Assembly (NCBI GenBank): GCA_028281765.1
Contig: JANQJF010000122.1
Location: 1 to 64,000, forward strand
Direction of reading: 5' to 3'
DNA length: 64,000 bases
Origin: Planctomycetota bacterium
GTDB lineage: Bacteria > Planctomycetota > UBA1135 > UBA2386
Shown: positions 8,158 through 17,446 of the stretch, one piece after another
Layout: the number at the start of each line of letters is the position of its first letter
Numbering within the stretch: position 1 is the stretch's first letter
The notes under the pieces: model-generated
The model's database searches: none
The model's input: the letters and a program-made list of their open reading frames with translations, nothing else
Told to the model about the DNA's origin: nothing
Position numbers and translations under genes: made by a program

Positions 8158-9243
8158 CTATCTCCGCTCGGCGTTCGAACGGGAGAACAGGCTCGTCACG
8201 TCGTTCGTGTCCTGCAGCAGGACCCAGCCCTGGCTGTAGCCGAGACCGCCGTTCGCGTGCACGAGCCCGACGGGTGACGGCTTGGTCTCGAGCTCTTCGC
8301 ACATCGCGATCAGCCCGCTGAATGCCGCGTTCGCCCACGGTGCGCGCCCCAGGTTCATGCCCGCGGTCACCGTGACCGACCGCGCCCGCAACAGCTCGAC
8401 GAGATCCAATTCGTCGTCCACGATGCCGAGCTCGAGCAGCGCCGCGAGCGGGATCACGGGGTAGCACGTGTAGAGCTCGAGCAGGGCCGTGCCCTCGCGG
8501 AATTCGGCGACGAATCGGTCCGTGCCGAAGTCTGCAAGCGCTGCTTCCCAGCTCTGTCGCAGGTGCTCGAACCGAACGATCTCGGACACGGCTTCCGGTC
8601 CGTCACGGTCGAGCGCGCCACAGCCGACGCCCACGACCTCGATCGACGTCTTCGGACGCAGGTGTCCAGCGACCAGAAGCAGCCGACCGGAGAAGTCGAC
8701 CACCGGGTTGGCGCAGTCCACGAAGCGGAACAGCGGAGTCAGCATCGCGAGTCGCGACTCCGGCGGCAGTGAGATCCCGAGTCGACGAGCCCGACGCACG
8801 TGGTTCTGCCAGAGCTCGTCGGCGAAATCACAGAACTCGGTCTCGGTCCAGCCGCGGCGCTCGATGTAGCGGCGAGCCAGTTCGGTGTAGGCCTCCGGGA
8901 TGCTCACGCCGTCGTAAACCTGCATGAGCCGGTGGCGGAGTTCGCGCGGGTAGAGCGTGCGCAGCGCATCGTCGCCGCGGATCAACACGGCATCCGCGTC
9001 GCCGTTCTCGATGCGTTCGCGCGCGGCTTCGACCGTCAACGCGGCTGCCGCTCCCGTGCGGAAGTGATCGGGATCCTCGGACGGGCCCCAACCGTCACTC
9101 AGCGGGTCGATGACGAGCTCGTCGACGCGGGCACCGCTCCGGCGCACCCGCGCGAGGTCGACCTCGACGGGAGCGACGCTCCCGGAGCCGTTTACGACTC
9201 GGCCGTACGAAGACACGCACACGCGCGTCGAGTGGGTTGCCAT
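8158..9243 (-). CDS. Thiolase-like (acetyl-CoA acetyltransferase-type) protein
   Basis: 361 aa. The C-terminal half resembles the divergent thiolase/acetyl-CoA acetyltransferase group: the segment LLELYTCYPVIPLAALLELG parallels the family's DLYSCFP motif, and TVTAGMNLGRAPWANAAFSG followed by VGLVHANGGLGYSQGW parallels the conserved GGPWNNY and ANGG motifs. The N-terminal half is weakly similar and the classical thiolase nucleophile is not evident, so activity is uncertain. The start is secure: an AGGAGG ribosome binding site lies six bases before the ATG. It is the first gene of a unit with the NDH-2 fusion. A role in lipid or acyl-CoA metabolism feeding NADH to that enzyme is only a guess. 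Confidence 0.6.
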   Translation of the reverse strand: MATHSTRVCVSSYGRVVNGSGSVAPVEVDLARVRRSGARVDELVIDPLSDGWGPSEDPDHFRTGAAAALTVEAARERIENGDADAVLIRGDDALRTLYPRELRHRLMQVYDGVSIPEAYTELARRYIERRGWTETEFCDFADELWQNHVRRARRLGISLPPESRLAMLTPLFRFVDCANPVVDFSGRLLLVAGHLRPKTSIEVVGVGCGALDRDGPEAVSEIVRFEHLRQSWEAALADFGTDRFVAEFREGTALLELYTCYPVIPLAALLELGIVDDELDLVELLRARSVTVTAGMNLGRAPWANAAFSGLIAMCEELETKPSPVGLVHANGGLGYSQGWVLLQDTNDVTSLFSRSNAERR

Positions 9244-9249
9244 GGGAAG

Positions 9250-9255
9250 CCTCCT
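9250..9255 (-). promoter_or_regulatory. Strong Shine-Dalgarno site of the thiolase-like gene
   Basis: AGGAGG on the minus strand, six bases before the ATG at 9243. Most genes in this window lack so clear a ribosome binding site, so it fixes this start and suggests strong initiation. Confidence 0.7.
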
Positions 9256-9480
9256 AGCGACCGCGACGGACGAATCGATCGCCCGTACAGACTGAGTGTC
9301 GACGTGTCTCGCTGTTTCCTAGAGACCCCAAACGGCGACGCACTTCGTCGATTATGTCGACGCTCGATTCCGAATACTGAAGTTGGATTCGGGAATTTCT
9401 TAGCGCACTTAAAGCAAGTCAGCGTGGCACCGCGACGACGGGCGCCACCTCTCCCCCAAACCCACTGCCTGGAGATTCTC

Positions 9481-10548
9481 ATGATTACCCGACTCGCGTT
9501 TTCGGTCGCCACCGTAGTCGCCGCCTTGGGTCCCTCGACGACCGAGGGCTCCAAGATCCTCAACGTCCGCTTCGTCGGCGGAGAGTTCGCACGAGTGCAA
9601 GTGCTCGAACTCGACGACGATCGCGTGAAGTTGCGGGTGCTGGCAGACGAGAGCAGCATGCAAGTCGAACGGAAGCTCGCCGACTTCGATCCCCACTCGG
9701 CGTTCCGCATCGAACTGCAAGCGCGCGACCCGGACTCGTTCGAAGACCACTTCTCGATGGCACGCCGCGCCGCGGACCTCGATCTCGAGACGGCGGCGAC
9801 CGAGCATGCGATCCACGCACTCGGACGCCTACCCGATACGCCCGAAGCGGAGACTCGGCGCAAGCGGCTCGCGTTTTGGGCGACCGCCAACCTCGAGCGA
9901 TGGCTCGAGCGGACGATCGACGCGGGCGACATCGAGCAATCGATTCGTCATCTCGAAGTGCTCTCAACCCGCTTCTCCGACCACTTCCCGGAGGAGCGCC
10001 TCGATCAACTGGCGACACGAGTCCTGGACCTCGAGCAGGACCGCGCCGCCCAGCGACGGGCTGCCCGACAGTCGCGTCTCGACGCTCAGGCGCGTCGCAG
10101 CATCGAGCGACGACTCGCCCCGATTCGTCGCGCCGTGACGCGCGGCGACGAGTTCTTACGCAAGGCAATCGCCAGTTCGCGTCGCGTAGCAGAGTCGAAC
10201 CGGCTCGCGACGCGCGCGATCAAGGCCTACGAGTCCGCGTGGCGAGCTGCAGAAAAGCTCCAGGCGAAGCACCCGAAGAATCGGCCTCTTTGTCGTGAGA
10301 TCGAGAGCATCGCCAACCACGTCCACCAGCACGAGATCCAGGCCGCGCTCCATGCTGCCAGCGTACTGACCGTGCGCGGGGACTTCGTCGCGGCGATGGA
10401 CCGAGTACATGACGTTCTGGCTCTCGACCCAACACACGACGAAGCGCGGGAGATGCGTCGCGCGATCGCGATCGCGGGCGCCGCGGCCAGCGCGGGCTTC
10501 GGGCTCGGACAGGGGCCGGTCGTCGTGCCGCAGTCGCTGACTCGCTGA
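9481..10548 (+). CDS. Exported Arg/Ala-rich helical protein of unknown function
   Basis: 355 aa from the ATG at 9481, preceded by GGAG at a suitable distance. The frame is open further upstream, to 8800, but that part is antisense to the thiolase-like gene. Residues 1-20 look like a signal peptide. Residues ~24-85 read as a small beta domain (KILNVRFVGGEFARVQVLEL). The rest is strongly helical, rich in Arg, Glu and Ala, with coiled-coil character around 180-300. A tetratricopeptide-like segment (RGDFVAAMDRVHDVLALDP) lies near 305-325. I recognise no catalytic motif. It is divergent from the thiolase-like gene across a 237-base intergenic region. Confidence 0.65.
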   Translation: MITRLAFSVATVVAALGPSTTEGSKILNVRFVGGEFARVQVLELDDDRVKLRVLADESSMQVERKLADFDPHSAFRIELQARDPDSFEDHFSMARRAADLDLETAATEHAIHALGRLPDTPEAETRRKRLAFWATANLERWLERTIDAGDIEQSIRHLEVLSTRFSDHFPEERLDQLATRVLDLEQDRAAQRRAARQSRLDAQARRSIERRLAPIRRAVTRGDEFLRKAIASSRRVAESNRLATRAIKAYESAWRAAEKLQAKHPKNRPLCREIESIANHVHQHEIQAALHAASVLTVRGDFVAAMDRVHDVLALDPTHDEAREMRRAIAIAGAAASAGFGLGQGPVVVPQSLTR

Positions 10549-10559
10549 CGGCCGACGCG

Positions 10560-11375
10560 CTACTCGACGCGCCCCGGCTGGCACCGCGCGCACCACCACG
10601 TGCCGCGGTTGCCGGCGCCCATGCGTGCGTAGTCGATGATCGACTCGCATCGGAAGCACGGCTCGCCGCCCCTTCCGTAGACCCAGAGCACCGAGTCGTC
10701 CTCGTCGCGCAGCGCGGTGTGATTTGGACGCGGCAAGCGCGTGCGACGCGGACCGCCACGCAGGTTGCTGCGAAGCAGTCGATGCGCCCGGTGGAACAGC
10801 GCGAACAGCTCGTCGTCGGCGAATGCGCGCAGCATCTCACGCGGCGAACGATGTTCGAGGTGCAACGCCTCGCTCTTGTAGACGTTGCCGATTCCCGACG
10901 CGATGCGCTGGTCGAGCAGCACGTCGACGATCGGCGCGTGCGACGGAAGCAGGCTCCGCGCGCGTCCCGGAATCGCTTCGACCGCGACGCCTTCGACGCT
11001 CAGATCCGGGCCGAGTCGACGCTTCCAAGCGCGAAAACGCTGCCCGCGAAGGTCGAGCAGCTCGACCTCCTTCGCGGCGAGACAGGCAAACGTCACGTCC
11101 GTCGTGCTGAGCGTGACCGAAGGCGCACGCCGCCCACCGACCGAACGTTCGGATCGGGCGCGGACCCACTTGCCATGCATCCCGAGATGCGTCCGCAGCA
11201 CCCGGTCACCGATCACGATGAAGAGGTGTTTGCCGATCGCGAACACGTCGTCGACCTCGGCACCGACCCACTCGTGCATCGCCGTCCCATCGATCGTCGA
11301 CGACACGATCGCCCGCTCCACGAGTTCCGTGCGCAGCACGCGCGCGAGCTTGTGGACGGTATCGCCCTCAGGCAC
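10560..11375 (-). CDS. Fpg/Nei-family DNA glycosylase, Nei2-like
   Basis: 271 aa with a GTG start at 11375, chosen because it places the obligatory P2 and E3 (PEGDT) at the N terminus. Other landmarks are K49 in AIGKH, N164 in ASGIGNVYKSEA of the helix-two-turn-helix, and a C-terminal zinc finger with Cys 240, 243, 262 and 265. The family removes oxidised pyrimidines and other damaged bases and cuts the abasic site. The PEGDTV N terminus and TWWCARCQ finger resemble actinobacterial Nei2. The start overlaps the end of the Lhr helicase gene by 8 bases, so the two are co-translated and probably act in one repair pathway. A second, distinct Nei lies at 37890. Confidence 0.93.
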   Translation of the reverse strand: MPEGDTVHKLARVLRTELVERAIVSSTIDGTAMHEWVGAEVDDVFAIGKHLFIVIGDRVLRTHLGMHGKWVRARSERSVGGRRAPSVTLSTTDVTFACLAAKEVELLDLRGQRFRAWKRRLGPDLSVEGVAVEAIPGRARSLLPSHAPIVDVLLDQRIASGIGNVYKSEALHLEHRSPREMLRAFADDELFALFHRAHRLLRSNLRGGPRRTRLPRPNHTALRDEDDSVLWVYGRGGEPCFRCESIIDYARMGAGNRGTWWCARCQPGRVE

Positions 11376-14300
11376 GCCGGTGACTCTCGCGCAGAGTGAA
11401 GCCGCGATAGCCGCTCGCGAACCCGCATTCTTCGAACAGCTCGCGGTGCGGCGAGTCCGAGGGCGGCACGCCATCGACGCGTTCGATCGAGATCAGTCGA
11501 TGCGCGGGCGCCTCGACGAGCGCGCGAAGCGCGACCCGCATGCGTTCGTGGTCGATCTCCGAGCGAAACGTCTGCAGGCTGCGCGCGCCCTTGCCGGAAT
11601 AGAGAACCGGTGAACCGTCCACGAGCACGACACGCGCACCAGCGACCCGGCGCGGGCGGGCAACCGCGGGGTCGGTCTCGGGCCACTGCAGAATCGAGCC
11701 CCACGGCGATGCGGGATCGACCGCGGACAGCACGACCGCGCGCGGCTCACCGCGAGCCGGGTCTCTGGCAGCTCGCAGCTCGTCGACCGCCAGCGGCAGC
11801 GCGAACTGCGCGCCTTCGAGCCCCTCGACGAAGTGACCCCGGCGGCTGCGGCCCGCGTCTTCCATAGCGCGCAGCACATCGTAGATCGATGCGAATCCGC
11901 CGCGCAGTTCTTCGAACTGCGCCGCTGCTCGACCGACGACGCCGTAGCGCTCCAGCAGCATGCTCGCGCGCGCGTGGGCGCGAGCTGTCGGCTCGCTGCT
12001 CTCGTCGGCGAGCTCGCGCACGAGCGACCAGCGCCCGGTCACCGAGGTAGTGCGGCTGCGACGACGGAACCGCGCGCCGAGCTGGCGCAGCGGGCCGAAC
12101 GTGTCGTTCGTCACGAGCCCTGCCCAAACGAGGTCCCAGAGCGCGGACTCCAGAGTCTCGACGTCGAGCCGTTCGCCGTCGGATCCGCGCAACCCACCGG
12201 CGAAACTCGCACCCTGCTGCTCGAGTTGGGAGAGGATGGCACGTGGCAGATCGTCGAGGTCGTCGGCCGCCGTCGGGATGTCGAGGAGCAGCGGCACGGT
12301 CTCCCGCCGGTAGAGTGCGACGCGACCGTCCTTCGTGCCGAGCGCACCACGACCGACCCAGACGATCTGACCGGAAGCGCTCAACAAGTCGAGCGCATCC
12401 CGACTGAAGCCGCGCACGCGCGCCGGTAAGATCGCCGTCTCCCATTCGGACCACGGCAGCGCGAGTCCTTCGAGCCGCGCGACGACGTCGAGCAGCTGGG
12501 CACTCGCCTCGCGACGGTCTTCCTGCTCGTCCTCAGCCGGCGCGACGCCGTGCCAAGAAAGCGTGAAGCGCGACAGCGCAACGTCATCGACCGGAGCGAT
12601 CTCTCGTCGCATTCGCGCGAGCGTCTCACGCTTGATCCGACGCAACACGTCCGCGTCGCACCACTCGGGCTCGGGCCGGCGCATCTCGCCGGCGACGAGC
12701 GAGCCGGCCCGCTCGAGCTCCGCGAGCACGGGCGCGATCGCCGTCGCAGAGATCGCGAACTCGCGCGCCAGCTCCTCCACGGTGAACGGACCGCGGCATC
12801 TGGCGAAGCGCCGGACGAGCTGCGGTAGCGCGTCGTCGATGCGGCAAAGGAAGTCTTCGGGTAGCCCGGCCGGCGGCATCACCCCCAGCGCGTCTCGATA
12901 CAAGCCGGCGTCGTGCGCCGCAGCCCAACGCGTCTCGCCCGCGACCTTCAGTTCGATCGCGCGACGCTGGCCCTCGAGATCTTCCAGCCACGGGGTCGGG
13001 TCGGACTCACTCCGCCGCCCGAGTTCGTCGACGCTCAGCGCACCGAGAGCTCGCAGCAAGTCGTGCAGCTCGTCGGGATCACGCGCGCGCCGCTCGCGCA
13101 CGAGCGCCTGCAGCTCCTGCTCGACCGACTCGACGACGTCCGGCGACAGCAGGTCTCGAAGCCCGACATCGCCGAGGAGCTCGCGCAGCAGACTCTGGTC
13201 GAGCCGTAGCGCCTGCGTGCGTCGCTCGGCGAGCGGCGCGTCCTGCTCGTAGAGGTAGTTCGCGACGTGCGCGAACACGAGCGCCCGCGCGAACGGCGAC
13301 GCGCTCCGCGTCTCGACCGCCTCGACCTTGACGCTGCGGTTCCGCACCGCCGTCAGCAGCTCGGCGAGGCTCGGTAGGTCGAACACGTCGCGCATGCAGT
13401 GGCGATACGTCTCGAGCACGATCGGGAACTCCTCGTGCTTGAGGACCGACGCCATGAGATTCTTCGCGCGGAGCCGTTGCGCCCACAGCGGCGAACGCGC
13501 GCGCGGATTGCGACGTGGCAGCAGGAGCGCGCGCGCGGCATTCTCGCGGAACGTCGCGCCGAACAGGGCGGAGCCATCGAGCTGGTCACTCACGAGCTGC
13601 TCGAGGTTTCCCGGATCCGGGAACAGCTCGCCGGCATCCGGCGGGTCGTCCCCGTCGGCGAACGTGAGAACGATCCCGTCGTCGTTGTAGGTCGACACGA
13701 TCTCGAAGCCGCACCGTTCGCTGAGCAAAGTCCGCAGCGCCATCGCCCACGGCGCGTGCACTCGCCCACCGAACGGCGTGAGCACGCAGATGCGCCAGTC
13801 GCCCACCTCGTCGCGGAACCGCTCGACGACAATGCGCCGGTCGGTCGGCACGAAGCCCGCGTGTTCGACCTGCTCGTGCACGTGCTCGGCGAGGCGCCGC
13901 GCCGCCGTCGCGTCGAGCGGCGTCGTCCGCTGAAGCTCGCCGTGCATCTCTTCGAGATCCGCCCCCTCGAGGCGGCGCAGCAGCTCGCCGATCGCACGGC
14001 CGAGCTCGACCGGGCGCCCCGGTCCGTCGCCACGCCAGAACGGGAGTCGTCCCGGCTCGCCGGGCGCAGGCTCTACGAACACTCGGTCGCGCGTGATCTC
14101 GAGCACGCGCCACGACGACGACCCGAGCAGGATCACGTCGCCACTGCGGGTCTCGAAGACCATCTCCTCGTCGAGCTCGCCGATGCGGGGTCCGCCCTCG
14201 CCGAGGTGCACGCCGAACATCCCACGATCGGGGATCGTGCCCGCGTTGAGGCGCGAGATCATCGCGGTGCCACGGCGCGGCGTCAGTCGATCACGCGTGC

Positions 14301-15795
14301 GGTCCCAGCTGAGGCGGGGGCGCAGGTCCGCGAGCTGATCCGACGGGTACCTGCCCGTGAGCATGTCGAGCACCGCGGTCAGCAGCGCACGCGACAAGTC
14401 CCGATACGGATACGCCGACTGCACCACGCGCTCGATGTCGTCGACGCTGCGCGGCTCGTCGCACACCATCGCGACGATCTGTTGCGCAAGCACGTCGAGA
14501 CAGCGCGTCGGCGTGCGCACCGCTTCGAGCTCGCCGGTCTGCATGCGCGCGCTGATCACCGCGCATTCGAGGAGGTCGCCGCGCAGCTTCGGCAGGATCA
14601 CACCTTGGCTCGTCGCACCGACGCTGTGCCCCGCACGCCCGACGCGCTGCAGTCCCCGAGCAACCGCGCCCGGGGATTCGACGAGCACGACGAGATCGAC
14701 CGATCCCATGTCGACGCCGAGCTCGAGCGAACTCGTCGCGACGATGCCCTTCACTTCGCCGCGTTTGAGCGCCTCCTCGATCTCTTTGCGCCGCGCCTGG
14801 GACACGCTGCCGTGGTGCGCGCTGACGAGCTCCTCTTCGGCGAGTTCGTTCAGCCGCTGCGCGAGCCTCTCGCATTGACCTCGACTGTTGACGAACACGA
14901 TCGTCGAACGGTGCCCGCGGATGAGCTCGAGCAACTCGACGTGCAGCGCGGACGCGAGGCCGCCGCTCTCGTCCTCGTCGTCGTCGCGACTGCGCCGATC
15001 GAGCGGACGCTCGGCCTTGTAGACTTGGCCGAGCACCGACTTCGGTTCGTCGTCCGTCGCGGCCGGCTTCGGCAGCGCCGTGATCTCCGGGATGCGCACG
15101 CTGAGATCGAGGTTGGGCGGTTCGGCCGCATCGATCACGTCGACGGGCCGCTTGCCGGCGAGGAAACGCGCGACCTCACCGGCCGGCCGCACGGTGGCCG
15201 ATAGTCCGATCCGCTGCACGTCGCCATCGGCGATCTCCTCGAGTCGCTCGAGAGACAGCGCGAGGTGCACCCCACGCTTCGTGGGTGCGAGGGCATGCAC
15301 CTCGTCGACGATCACCGTGTGCACGCCGCGGAAGTTCTCACGCGCGCGTGAGCCGAGCATCAAGAACAGCGACTCGGGCGTCGTCACGAGGATCTCGCCG
15401 GGACGCCGGCGCATCCGCTCGCGCTCTTTCTGCGGCGTGTCCCCGGTGCGCACGTCGACTTGGACGTCGCGACACGAGTCTCCCGCGAGTTCGGCCGCGC
15501 GCCGAATCCCCACGAGCGGCGATCGCAGGTTGCGCTCGACGTCGTAGGCGAGCGCCTTGAGCGGTGAGACGTAAACGATGCGCGTCCCTGGCTCGGCGTC
15601 GGCCGGCAGCCGCTGCAGGGAGTCCAGGGACCACAGGAAGGCGGCCAAAGTCTTGCCACTGCCCGTCGGGGCGACGAGGAGCACGTTGCGGCCCTGCTGG
15701 ATCGCCGGCCAGCCGAGCCGCTGAATCCGCGTCGCGTCCGAGAATGCCCCCGCGAACCAGCTCCGGGTCGCGGGCGTGAACGAGTCGAGGGCCAT
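11368..15795 (-). CDS. lhr: Large DEAD/H-box helicase of the Lhr family
   Basis: 1475 aa from the ATG at 15795; a GTG at 15822 would add nine residues. The ATG fits better because Lhr proteins begin close to the FTPATRSWF motif seen at residues 5-13. Walker A APTGSGKT is at 42-49, a DEVH box (VIVDEVHAL) follows, then the second RecA domain with QRVGRAGH. A long C-terminal part includes winged-helix and crosslink-repair-like regions typical of full-length Lhr. Lhr is a 3'-to-5' DNA translocase that unwinds RNA:DNA hybrids and is linked to damage responses. It overlaps the Nei2-type glycosylase gene downstream and is divergent from the photolyase gene upstream. Confidence 0.93.
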   Translation of the reverse strand: MALDSFTPATRSWFAGAFSDATRIQRLGWPAIQQGRNVLLVAPTGSGKTLAAFLWSLDSLQRLPADAEPGTRIVYVSPLKALAYDVERNLRSPLVGIRRAAELAGDSCRDVQVDVRTGDTPQKERERMRRRPGEILVTTPESLFLMLGSRARENFRGVHTVIVDEVHALAPTKRGVHLALSLERLEEIADGDVQRIGLSATVRPAGEVARFLAGKRPVDVIDAAEPPNLDLSVRIPEITALPKPAATDDEPKSVLGQVYKAERPLDRRSRDDDEDESGGLASALHVELLELIRGHRSTIVFVNSRGQCERLAQRLNELAEEELVSAHHGSVSQARRKEIEEALKRGEVKGIVATSSLELGVDMGSVDLVVLVESPGAVARGLQRVGRAGHSVGATSQGVILPKLRGDLLECAVISARMQTGELEAVRTPTRCLDVLAQQIVAMVCDEPRSVDDIERVVQSAYPYRDLSRALLTAVLDMLTGRYPSDQLADLRPRLSWDRTRDRLTPRRGTAMISRLNAGTIPDRGMFGVHLGEGGPRIGELDEEMVFETRSGDVILLGSSSWRVLEITRDRVFVEPAPGEPGRLPFWRGDGPGRPVELGRAIGELLRRLEGADLEEMHGELQRTTPLDATAARRLAEHVHEQVEHAGFVPTDRRIVVERFRDEVGDWRICVLTPFGGRVHAPWAMALRTLLSERCGFEIVSTYNDDGIVLTFADGDDPPDAGELFPDPGNLEQLVSDQLDGSALFGATFRENAARALLLPRRNPRARSPLWAQRLRAKNLMASVLKHEEFPIVLETYRHCMRDVFDLPSLAELLTAVRNRSVKVEAVETRSASPFARALVFAHVANYLYEQDAPLAERRTQALRLDQSLLRELLGDVGLRDLLSPDVVESVEQELQALVRERRARDPDELHDLLRALGALSVDELGRRSESDPTPWLEDLEGQRRAIELKVAGETRWAAAHDAGLYRDALGVMPPAGLPEDFLCRIDDALPQLVRRFARCRGPFTVEELAREFAISATAIAPVLAELERAGSLVAGEMRRPEPEWCDADVLRRIKRETLARMRREIAPVDDVALSRFTLSWHGVAPAEDEQEDRREASAQLLDVVARLEGLALPWSEWETAILPARVRGFSRDALDLLSASGQIVWVGRGALGTKDGRVALYRRETVPLLLDIPTAADDLDDLPRAILSQLEQQGASFAGGLRGSDGERLDVETLESALWDLVWAGLVTNDTFGPLRQLGARFRRRSRTTSVTGRWSLVRELADESSEPTARAHARASMLLERYGVVGRAAAQFEELRGGFASIYDVLRAMEDAGRSRRGHFVEGLEGAQFALPLAVDELRAARDPARGEPRAVVLSAVDPASPWGSILQWPETDPAVARPRRVAGARVVLVDGSPVLYSGKGARSLQTFRSEIDHERMRVALRALVEAPAHRLISIERVDGVPPSDSPHRELFEECGFASGYRGFTLRESHRRA

Positions 15796-15884
15796 CGCGG
15801 GAACTTCGTCCGCGACCGGCACTTGGATGCGATCGATCCCCGCCGCACCGCATCCGTTCGCGGGCCCCGATCGAAACCGTTTCC

Positions 15885-17426
15885 GTGACGGATGAAGCCA
15901 ATCGAGAACCCGGCGTGCAGGTCGTCTGGTTCAAGCGGGACCTGCGAGTCCGGGATCACCGCCCCCTGCGCGAAGCGGCGGCGCGAGGCCCGACTCTGTG
16001 CCTCTTCGTCTACGAGCCAGTACACCTCACGAGCCCCGAGTTCGAGACGGCGCACATCGTCTTCGCAAACGAGTGCCTTCGGGAACTCGACGAGCAACTG
16101 GGTCGACTCGGCACCCGACTGACGATCCGCCGCGGCTCGGTCCCCGAGGTCTTCAGCCAGCTCGATCGCGAGCTCCGGCCGGCCGGCGGCATCGCCGGCA
16201 TCTGGAGCCACGAGGAGACCGGGCTGCGCTGGAGCTACGACCGGGACCTCCGCGTCGCGGAGTGGTGTCGCGAGCGGGACGTGCCGTTCCAAGAGTATCC
16301 GTGCAACGGCGTGGTCCGCCGACTCGGCACACGCGACGGCTGGGCGAGCCGCTGGCAGAGGCGCATCGCGCGTCCGCCGCTCAAGACGCCGGAAGGGATC
16401 GCCCCCGTCGACCTCGAGCGCTTCGAGCACGGCCGAATCCTGCAACCCCGAGAACTCGACCTGCCGCCGAGCGACCGCAATGGCGTCCAGCGCGGCGGGA
16501 TCGCGATCGCGCACGAGACGCTCGCCTCCTTCCTGTCGCAGCGCGGTGTCAACTATCGCGCGGACATGTCCACGCCGAACGAAGGCTGGGACGGCTGCAG
16601 CCGCCTCAGTCCCTACCTGGCCTGGGGCAGCATGAGCATGCGCGAGGCCTACCACGCGACCCGCAAGCGCGTCGCGACACTCGGTCAGGAGTCCGGTGAG
16701 GATCCGCGCTGGCGTGATTCCCTCAAGAGCTTCGAAGGTCGGCTTCGCTGGCACTGCCACTTCATGCAGAAGCTCGAGACCGAGCCGGACATAGAGTTCC
16801 ACAACATGAACCGCGCGTTCGATGGACTGCGCGAGGACGAGTTCGACGAATCGAAGTTCGCAGCGTGGTGTGACGGCACGACCGGCTACCCGATGGTCGA
16901 CGCGTGCATGCGCGCGGTTCGCACGACCGGCTGGCTCAACTTCCGCATGCGCGCGATGCTCGTGTCGTTCTCGAGCTACCAGCTGTGGCTGCATTGGCGC
17001 CGTCCAGCCCGGTTCCTCGCGCAGCAGTTCGTCGACTTCGAGCCGGGCATCCACTTCAGTCAGTTCCAGATGCAGTCCGGCGTGACCGGGATCAACACGG
17101 TTCGAATCTACTCACCGCGGAAGCAGCAGATCGACCACGACCCCGACGGAATCTTCGTTCGACGCTGGGTTCCGGAGCTCGAGGGCGTGCCGGACAAGTA
17201 CCTCATCGAGCCGCACCGCATGCCGGTCGACGTGCAAGAGCAGTCCGGCTGTCGCATCGGCAGCGACTACCCCAAGCCGATCGTCGATCACGCCAAGGCC
17301 TACCGCGCCGCGAAGGAGCGGATCTGGAGCAAGAAGGGCTCGAGTGATGCTCGCAAGGCGGCTGGCGATGTGTTCGAGCGGCACGGCAGTCGCCGCCGCA
17401 CGTTCGCGCGCTCGCGACGACGCTGA
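15885..17426 (+). CDS. Cryptochrome/DNA photolyase family protein
   Basis: 513 aa with a GTG start at 15885; no in-frame ATG fits before the conserved VVWFKRDLRVRDH at about residues 12-24. The N-terminal antenna-binding alpha/beta domain is followed by the FAD-binding helical domain: LSPYLAWGSMS, GRLRWHCHFMQK, GYPMVDACMRAVRTTGWLNF, RMRAMLVSFSSY and DFEPGIHFSQFQMQSG. These are hallmark photolyase/cryptochrome segments. The enzyme uses blue or near-UV light and reduced FAD to reverse pyrimidine dimers; whether this copy repairs DNA or only senses light is not decidable here. It starts 89 bases from the divergent lhr gene, so repair functions cluster. A 15-base transposon-end-like sequence begins just after its stop. 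Confidence 0.93.
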   Translation: MTDEANREPGVQVVWFKRDLRVRDHRPLREAAARGPTLCLFVYEPVHLTSPEFETAHIVFANECLRELDEQLGRLGTRLTIRRGSVPEVFSQLDRELRPAGGIAGIWSHEETGLRWSYDRDLRVAEWCRERDVPFQEYPCNGVVRRLGTRDGWASRWQRRIARPPLKTPEGIAPVDLERFEHGRILQPRELDLPPSDRNGVQRGGIAIAHETLASFLSQRGVNYRADMSTPNEGWDGCSRLSPYLAWGSMSMREAYHATRKRVATLGQESGEDPRWRDSLKSFEGRLRWHCHFMQKLETEPDIEFHNMNRAFDGLREDEFDESKFAAWCDGTTGYPMVDACMRAVRTTGWLNFRMRAMLVSFSSYQLWLHWRRPARFLAQQFVDFEPGIHFSQFQMQSGVTGINTVRIYSPRKQQIDHDPDGIFVRRWVPELEGVPDKYLIEPHRMPVDVQEQSGCRIGSDYPKPIVDHAKAYRAAKERIWSKKGSSDARKAAGDVFERHGSRRRTFARSRRR

Positions 17427-17431
17427 GAGTC

Positions 17432-17446
17432 GACGAGGAGCACTAG
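17432..17446. repeat. Solo copy of the terminal repeat of the palindromic element
   Basis: GACGAGGAGCACTAG. The identical 15-mer occurs at 40445-40459 against the full palindromic element, and a 13/15 version (GACGCGGGGCACTAG) forms that element's right end at 40610-40624. It lies between the stops of two convergent genes. It is best read as the remnant end of a lost copy, or as a short repeat related to the element. Confidence 0.5.

Noticed and set aside
6432..8321. A 629-codon open frame on the plus strand
   Set aside because: It lies opposite the NADH dehydrogenase fusion, whose nucleotide-binding, cNMP and CBS motifs are unambiguous. The antisense product has no motif.
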